Assembly (NCBI GenBank): GCA_029946105.1
Contig: JAQSDW010000112.1
Coordinates: 1 to 37,381, forward strand
Source of the DNA: Reyranella sp.
Lineage (GTDB): Bacteria; Pseudomonadota; Alphaproteobacteria; Reyranellales; Reyranellaceae
Direction: 5' to 3'
Length of the DNA: 37,381 nt
Each line of letters begins with the position of its first letter. Within the stretch, counting starts at the first letter, position 1. The position numbers and the translations under genes are program-made. A model generated the notes under the pieces. That model saw only the letters and a list, made by a program, of their open reading frames with translations. It ran no database searches and was not told the origin of the DNA. Below, in pieces: positions 33,374-37,381 of the stretch.

Positions 33374-36253
33374 TCAATCGAACCGGCTCAACAGGTAGGG
33401 CTCCACCGGCAGGCTCGTCTGCCGGCCCGCCAGCATCTCCGCCGTCAGCCGCGCCAGCACCGGCGCCAGCGTATAGCCGTTGGAGCTGACGCAGTTGTAG
33501 AAGCCCGGCAGACCCGGCGCCTCGCCCAGGATCGGGGCGCGGTCGATGTTGACGTTCATGCCGGCCCAGATGCGGATGGCGTGGAGATCGGCCAGGGCGG
33601 GAATGGCGCGGCTCGCGATCCAGAGATTGCCTTCGACGCTGGCACGCAGCGCCCGCGACAGCTTCTGGCCGGCATCCAGCCCCGCCGTCCAGCCGCCGCC
33701 GATCATGAAGGCGCCCGAGCCCATCTGCTTCAGCGTGAGGTGCCGGCCGGTATAGGCCACAAGCCGCGTCAGCGTGGGCGCCGTGGGTTCGGTCACGATC
33801 ATCTGCAGCGGCGCGCCGCGCACGGGAATGGCGAGGCCGGCGAGGCTCGCGATCTCGGCCGCCCACGGCCCCGCCGCATTGACGATGCGCTTGCAGCGGA
33901 TTTCGCCGCGGCTGGTCTTCACCCGCCAGCCCAGGCCCTCGCGCTCGATCGCCTCGACCGAACTGCCACGGCGGAAGCGGGCGCCCAGCGCCTTGGCGCG
34001 CGCCACCACGGCATAAGTTCCCTTCAGCGGATTGATCTTGCCCTCGCCCGGGCACCATTCGGCGGCGATGGCGGCCTCGCCGACGCAGGGTTCGAGCTGG
34101 CGCAGCTCGTTGGCGCCGATCAGCTCGGCCTCGATGCCGCGGCTCTTCTCCAGCGCGATCTTGCCCTTGAGAATCTCGATGTCGCGCGCGCTCTCGGCCA
34201 GCATCAGCCCGCCCGCGACCTTGATCTCGAGATCCTGGCCGCTGTCGCGCTCGATCTCCTGCCACAGCGCAATCGACGCAGGCCCGAGCGGCAGCGTGTC
34301 GGCGGCGCGATTGGGCCCGGTGGATGTGGACCCGGTGAAGTCGAAGGCGAGAAGCTGGACATGCAGGCTGCCGGCGTTGGCGCCGGAGGCCTGCAGGTTC
34401 ACGTCGTCGCGCTCGACCACCATCGCCTCGATGCCCTCGCGCGCCAGCCAGTAGGCGACGCAGGAGCCGGCGACACCGCCGCCGATCACAAGCGTGTCGA
34501 CGCTCTCGACCGGCAGCGGTTCCCCGTAGCGTTGCCGCGCCATGTCGGGCGGCACGAAATCGGTGTGGCCGGTCCATTCCGGCTGTTCGATCCGCAGCGC
34601 ATGGATCGGCACCGGCTTGGCCGGCGGGCGCGGCGCGAACAGGCCGAACTCGCCGACGTCGTCGCTGTTTGCCGCATCGGTTTTGCAGAAGCGGGCCACC
34701 GTCGCCGCGCAATAGCGGCCCTGGCAGCGGCCCATGCCGACCCGGCAGGCGCGCTTCAGCGATGCCGGCGAATCGTGACCGGCCGCGATCTGGCGGCGCA
34801 GCTCGCCCGCCGTCACCTCCTCGCAGCGGCAGACGATGGCCTCGTCCTCGATGGCCGCTGTTTCGAACGGCGGGGCCGCGAACAGGCGCCACAGGGCTGA
34901 CTGGAAATGTGCCGCACGCTGGAGTGCCTTCTCGGCTGCGACAGGTTTTGCGAGCGCCCGGCCGAGGTCGCGGCAGATCGCGGCCGCGGCGACTTCGCCC
35001 TGGGCGAGTGCCGCCTGCGCGCCGCCGAAGCGCGCGCCATCGCCGATGGCGAAGACATCGGCCAGGCTGGTGCGGCCCTGCGCATCGGTCACCGTTTCCA
35101 TCGAACCGCTGCCGCGCGCCACGAAGCGATGGGCACAACCCAGCGCCCGCGCCAGCTCGGACGAGGAGGCAAAGCCGTACCCCAGCGCCACGATGTCGGC
35201 GTCGATGGTGGCACCGTCGGTCTCGACCGCGCGCACGCGGTCGTCGCCCCTCAAACGAACCACCCGCTCGCCCCAGCGGACGCGATCGCCGAGGCCGCGC
35301 AGCATCCGGACGCCCTCCCACATCATCGCCGGCTGGGCCATCGCCGCCGCCAGCAGGTCCTGTCCCTGCGCAAGGCCGAGCCGCTTGGCCGCTTCGATCA
35401 CCGCGACCACGTTCGCCCCACCGTCGATCAGCTCACGCGCGGTCTGGAAGCAGAGCGGGCCGTTGCCGGCAATCACGATACGCGCGTCTGGTCGCTCGCC
35501 CGGCGCCACGCGGTACGAGCGCGCCAGCGCCTCAAGGCCGCCCACGGTCATGACGCCGGGCAGCGTCCAGCCCGGCACCGGCCACGCCTGCTCGTAAGCG
35601 CCCGTCGCCAGCACGAGGCGCCGGGGCCGGAAGATCGTGGCGCGGCCGGCGACGAGGGCGGCGACCTCGTTGGGCGAGAACGCCGCCCACACCGTGGTCT
35701 CGTTGAAGAGGCGCGCCCCGGCGCCAAGCGTCGCCTCGCGCAGGAGGGCGCCGTCGCGGAACTGCCGGTCGAGGGCCGAGATATCGGCCACATGCGAGGG
35801 CGCGAGCGGCTTGAAATACTGACCGCCGGGATGCAGGCGCTCGTCGGCCACGATCACGTCGAGGCCAGCCAGCGCCAGGCGCCGCGCCGCCGACAGTCCG
35901 GCGGGCCCGGCGCCGACGACCAGCACGTCGCAGGCGAACTCCTGCGTGGGCGCTTGTTCCGGCGCCGTACCCGACGCCGCCGGCGCGGAACGCACGTCCA
36001 TGCCGGCCGCGGCCCTGGTCAGGCAGGCGCGCTGGCTCGGCCGGCCGTCGACCGTGACGAGGCAATCGAAGCAGACGCCCATGCCGCAGAACGGCCCGCG
36101 CGGCGCCCCGGAGCGGGCGGCCCGCACCGCCGTGATGCCCGCCGCCGCCAGCGCCGCCGCGATGGTCTCGCCCGGCAGCGCCGCGATCTCCCGGCCGTCG
36201 AAGGAGAGACGGACGGGCTGGGCAGGCTGCATGTGCGGATTTTCGAGGCGCAT
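33374..36253 (-). CDS. Fused HcnA-HcnB-HcnC-like oxidase: [2Fe-2S] + FAD/NAD + BFD Fe-S + DAO domains
   Basis: This 959-residue protein joins what are usually three subunits. Residues 10-90 are a HcnA/SoxA-like [2Fe-2S] domain (Cys56, Cys61, Cys64, Cys77). Residues about 107-460 are a pyridine-nucleotide-disulfide-type oxidoreductase (GAGPAG at 114-119, GNGP at 263-266). Residues about 473-523 are a BFD-like [2Fe-2S] domain (Cys475, Cys477, Cys510, Cys515). Residues 585-959 are a DAO-type FAD oxidase (GGGVAGS at 591-597). Such complexes oxidise glycine, opines or D-hydroxyproline and similar imino/amino acids. All cofactor motifs are intact. It diverges from a DapA-family gene over 45 bp. ATG at 36253 or 36232 are possible starts. 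Confidence 0.93.
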   Translation of the reverse strand: MRLENPHMQPAQPVRLSFDGREIAALPGETIAAALAAAGITAVRAARSGAPRGPFCGMGVCFDCLVTVDGRPSQRACLTRAAAGMDVRSAPAASGTAPEQAPTQEFACDVLVVGAGPAGLSAARRLALAGLDVIVADERLHPGGQYFKPLAPSHVADISALDRQFRDGALLREATLGAGARLFNETTVWAAFSPNEVAALVAGRATIFRPRRLVLATGAYEQAWPVPGWTLPGVMTVGGLEALARSYRVAPGERPDARIVIAGNGPLCFQTARELIDGGANVVAVIEAAKRLGLAQGQDLLAAAMAQPAMMWEGVRMLRGLGDRVRWGERVVRLRGDDRVRAVETDGATIDADIVALGYGFASSSELARALGCAHRFVARGSGSMETVTDAQGRTSLADVFAIGDGARFGGAQAALAQGEVAAAAICRDLGRALAKPVAAEKALQRAAHFQSALWRLFAAPPFETAAIEDEAIVCRCEEVTAGELRRQIAAGHDSPASLKRACRVGMGRCQGRYCAATVARFCKTDAANSDDVGEFGLFAPRPPAKPVPIHALRIEQPEWTGHTDFVPPDMARQRYGEPLPVESVDTLVIGGGVAGSCVAYWLAREGIEAMVVERDDVNLQASGANAGSLHVQLLAFDFTGSTSTGPNRAADTLPLGPASIALWQEIERDSGQDLEIKVAGGLMLAESARDIEILKGKIALEKSRGIEAELIGANELRQLEPCVGEAAIAAEWCPGEGKINPLKGTYAVVARAKALGARFRRGSSVEAIEREGLGWRVKTSRGEIRCKRIVNAAGPWAAEIASLAGLAIPVRGAPLQMIVTEPTAPTLTRLVAYTGRHLTLKQMGSGAFMIGGGWTAGLDAGQKLSRALRASVEGNLWIASRAIPALADLHAIRIWAGMNVNIDRAPILGEAPGLPGFYNCVSSNGYTLAPVLARLTAEMLAGRQTSLPVEPYLLSRFD

Positions 36254-36298
36254 GATATTCAGACACTACCTCAAGCGTTCCGCCGATAGGAGTTCGGG

Positions 36299-37207
36299 AT
36301 GAAGAAGTTTCGCGGCACCTACACCGTCCTGATCACCCCCTTCACCGCCGACGGCCGGAAGGTCGACATCCCGGCGCTGAAGCGCCTGGTCGACTTCCAG
36401 ATCGCGGAGGGCATCCATGGGCTGATCCCGCTCGGCAGCACCGGCGAATTCCTGAGCGTGACGCCCGACGAGCGGCGCGAGATCGTCGAAACCGTGGTCA
36501 AGCAGTCCGCCGGCCGGGTGCCGGTGCTGATCGGCACCGGCGCGGAATGGACCGACGAGGTCGTGCGCACCAGCCGCGAGGCCGAATCGATGGGCGCCGA
36601 CGGCGTGCTGATCATCCCGCCGTTCTACAGCGTGCCGACCGACGACGAGCTGTTCGCCCACTACAAGAAGGTGTCGGACGCGATCTCGATTCCGATCATG
36701 GTCTACAACAACCCGGCGACGTCGAACGTCGACATGCAGCCCGAGCTGCTGGCCCGCATCGCCCAGATCCCGAACTGCCTGTACGTGAAGGAATCGACGC
36801 TCGATCCGACGCGCGTGCGCGATATCATCCGGCTGGCGGGCGACAAGATGACGGTGTTCGCGGGCGTGCTGGGCTACGAATCCTTCTGGCTGGGCGCCGA
36901 AGGCTGGGTGGCGGTGTGCTCGAACGTGATCCCGCGCTGGTCGGCGCAACTGTTCGAGCTGGTGGCCGACAAGCGCGACATGGATGCGGCGCTGGCCCTC
37001 TACATGAAGATGACGCCGTTGCTGTGGTGGGTCGGCGGCCCGCGCTACGTCTCGGGCACCAAGGCGGCCTTCGAGATGATGGGCATGCCGATGGGCCCAC
37101 CCCGCGCCCCGCGCCTGCCGCTGCCGGAAGCCCAGCGCCCGGCGCTGCGAAAGGTGTTGCAGGAGATGGGCGTGCTGGCGGAGGAGAAGGTCAAGAAGGC
37201 CAGCTAA
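36299..37207 (+). CDS. DapA-family (dihydrodipicolinate synthase/N-acetylneuraminate lyase superfamily) enzyme
   Basis: This 302-residue class I aldolase has the Schiff-base Lys164 (LYVKEST), Tyr136 (MVYNNPA) and GSTGE at 46-50, so it is a catalytically competent superfamily member. True DapA makes dihydrodipicolinate; catabolic members act as lyases or deaminases on keto-acids, for example 1-pyrroline-4-hydroxy-2-carboxylate deaminase in hydroxyproline breakdown. The divergent oxidase fusion favours a catabolic role in amino- or imino-acid use. AGGAG lies six bases before the ATG. Confidence 0.9.
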   Translation: MKKFRGTYTVLITPFTADGRKVDIPALKRLVDFQIAEGIHGLIPLGSTGEFLSVTPDERREIVETVVKQSAGRVPVLIGTGAEWTDEVVRTSREAESMGADGVLIIPPFYSVPTDDELFAHYKKVSDAISIPIMVYNNPATSNVDMQPELLARIAQIPNCLYVKESTLDPTRVRDIIRLAGDKMTVFAGVLGYESFWLGAEGWVAVCSNVIPRWSAQLFELVADKRDMDAALALYMKMTPLLWWVGGPRYVSGTKAAFEMMGMPMGPPRAPRLPLPEAQRPALRKVLQEMGVLAEEKVKKAS

Positions 37208-37220
37208 GCAGCATCCGTCG

Positions 37221-37336
37221 CCCCGAGCGTAGCCGAGGGGCCTTCTCTCAACGAAAAGCAGCTAATCGTTGGGACAAGGTCTCTCCACTCCGCCCTTCGG
37301 GCTCCGGTCGAGACGACGGGTGGCCACTAGAGTCTT
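37221..37336. repeat. REP-like intergenic repeat, long form
   Basis: The 174 bases after the DapA-family gene hold no complete gene. CCCCGAGCGTAGCCGAGGGG-CCTT (37221-37244) is an imperfect palindrome matching 10746-10768, and TAGAGTCTT at 37328-37336 matches 10769-10777. Here 83 bases separate the two parts; in the other copy they touch. Inside the extra stretch are a hairpin GCCC-TTC-GGGC (37292-37302) and an inverted repeat CAACGA/TCGTTG (37249-37254 and 37266-37271). On the minus strand the last 38 bases could be the end of a gene (TAG at 37346-37344), too short to judge. Confidence 0.65.
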
Positions 37337-37381
37337 TCCGAGGCTAATTGAATCGGAAGGGATTCCCAAGCCGGGCCCGAT

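Noticed and set aside
37344..37381. Possible C-terminal end of a minus-strand gene (reads ARLGNPFRFN then stop)
   Set aside because: Only 11 codons are visible next to a repeat; too short to support a call.

Overview
This is a GC-rich, gene-dense window. Its content is typical of a soil or plant-associated alphaproteobacterium of the Bradyrhizobium/Reyranella kind: a TctC binding protein, many ABC uptake systems, a CaiB/BaiF CoA-transferase, LLM flavin monooxygenases and REP-like intergenic repeats. The genus is a guess from gene content. No tRNA, rRNA, CRISPR array or complete mobile element was seen.

Layout. (1) 1-6925 is an accessory catabolic or redox cluster. It holds a frameshifted TctC-type binding protein, two tandem Lin0512-family proteins, a small membrane protein, and a selenoprotein of the UGSC type read through an in-frame UGA with a bacterial SECIS hairpin. 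A conserved partner of unknown function, a LysR regulator, a CoA-transferase and a flavin monooxygenase complete it. (2) 7024-14544 is a peptide module: a gamma-glutamyltransferase-like hydrolase, a small dimeric-barrel protein and a complete dipeptide/oligopeptide ABC importer. A class III adenylate cyclase and a Dps ferritin follow. (3) 16466-20716 is a complete carbohydrate-type ABC importer with a Tat-like binding protein. (4) 20719-30452 is a ten-gene minus-strand operon for nucleoside uptake and salvage: BMP-family importer, cytidine deaminase, purine nucleoside phosphorylase, pyrimidine phosphorylase, a PhyH-type dioxygenase, an adenosine deaminase-like enzyme and an exported acid phosphatase. 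A dihydropyrimidinase diverges from its head. (5) 32024-33373 is a small disturbed region with a hypothetical gene, a small membrane gene and an IS1595-type transposase remnant. (6) 33374-37207 holds a 959-residue fusion of the three HcnA/B/C-like (opine or D-amino-acid oxidase type) subunits and a divergent DapA-family enzyme.

The most notable item is the selenoprotein at 1914-2435. Standard gene calling splits it into two unrelated fragments because the Sec codon looks like a stop. The Sec-Gly-Ser-Cys motif, continued in-frame homology and a perfect 7-bp stem with a 3-base loop starting with G, 19 nt after the UGA, all agree. Its neighbour ends in a CxxC, and a LysR-type gene with a matching palindrome lies immediately upstream, so the set may form a regulated redox module whose biochemistry is unknown.

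The nucleoside operon reads as a full route: the exported phosphatase makes nucleosides, the BMP importer brings them in, deaminases and phosphorylases release bases and pentose phosphate, and the dihydropyrimidinase continues pyrimidine breakdown. The dioxygenase inside this operon is the unexplained member.
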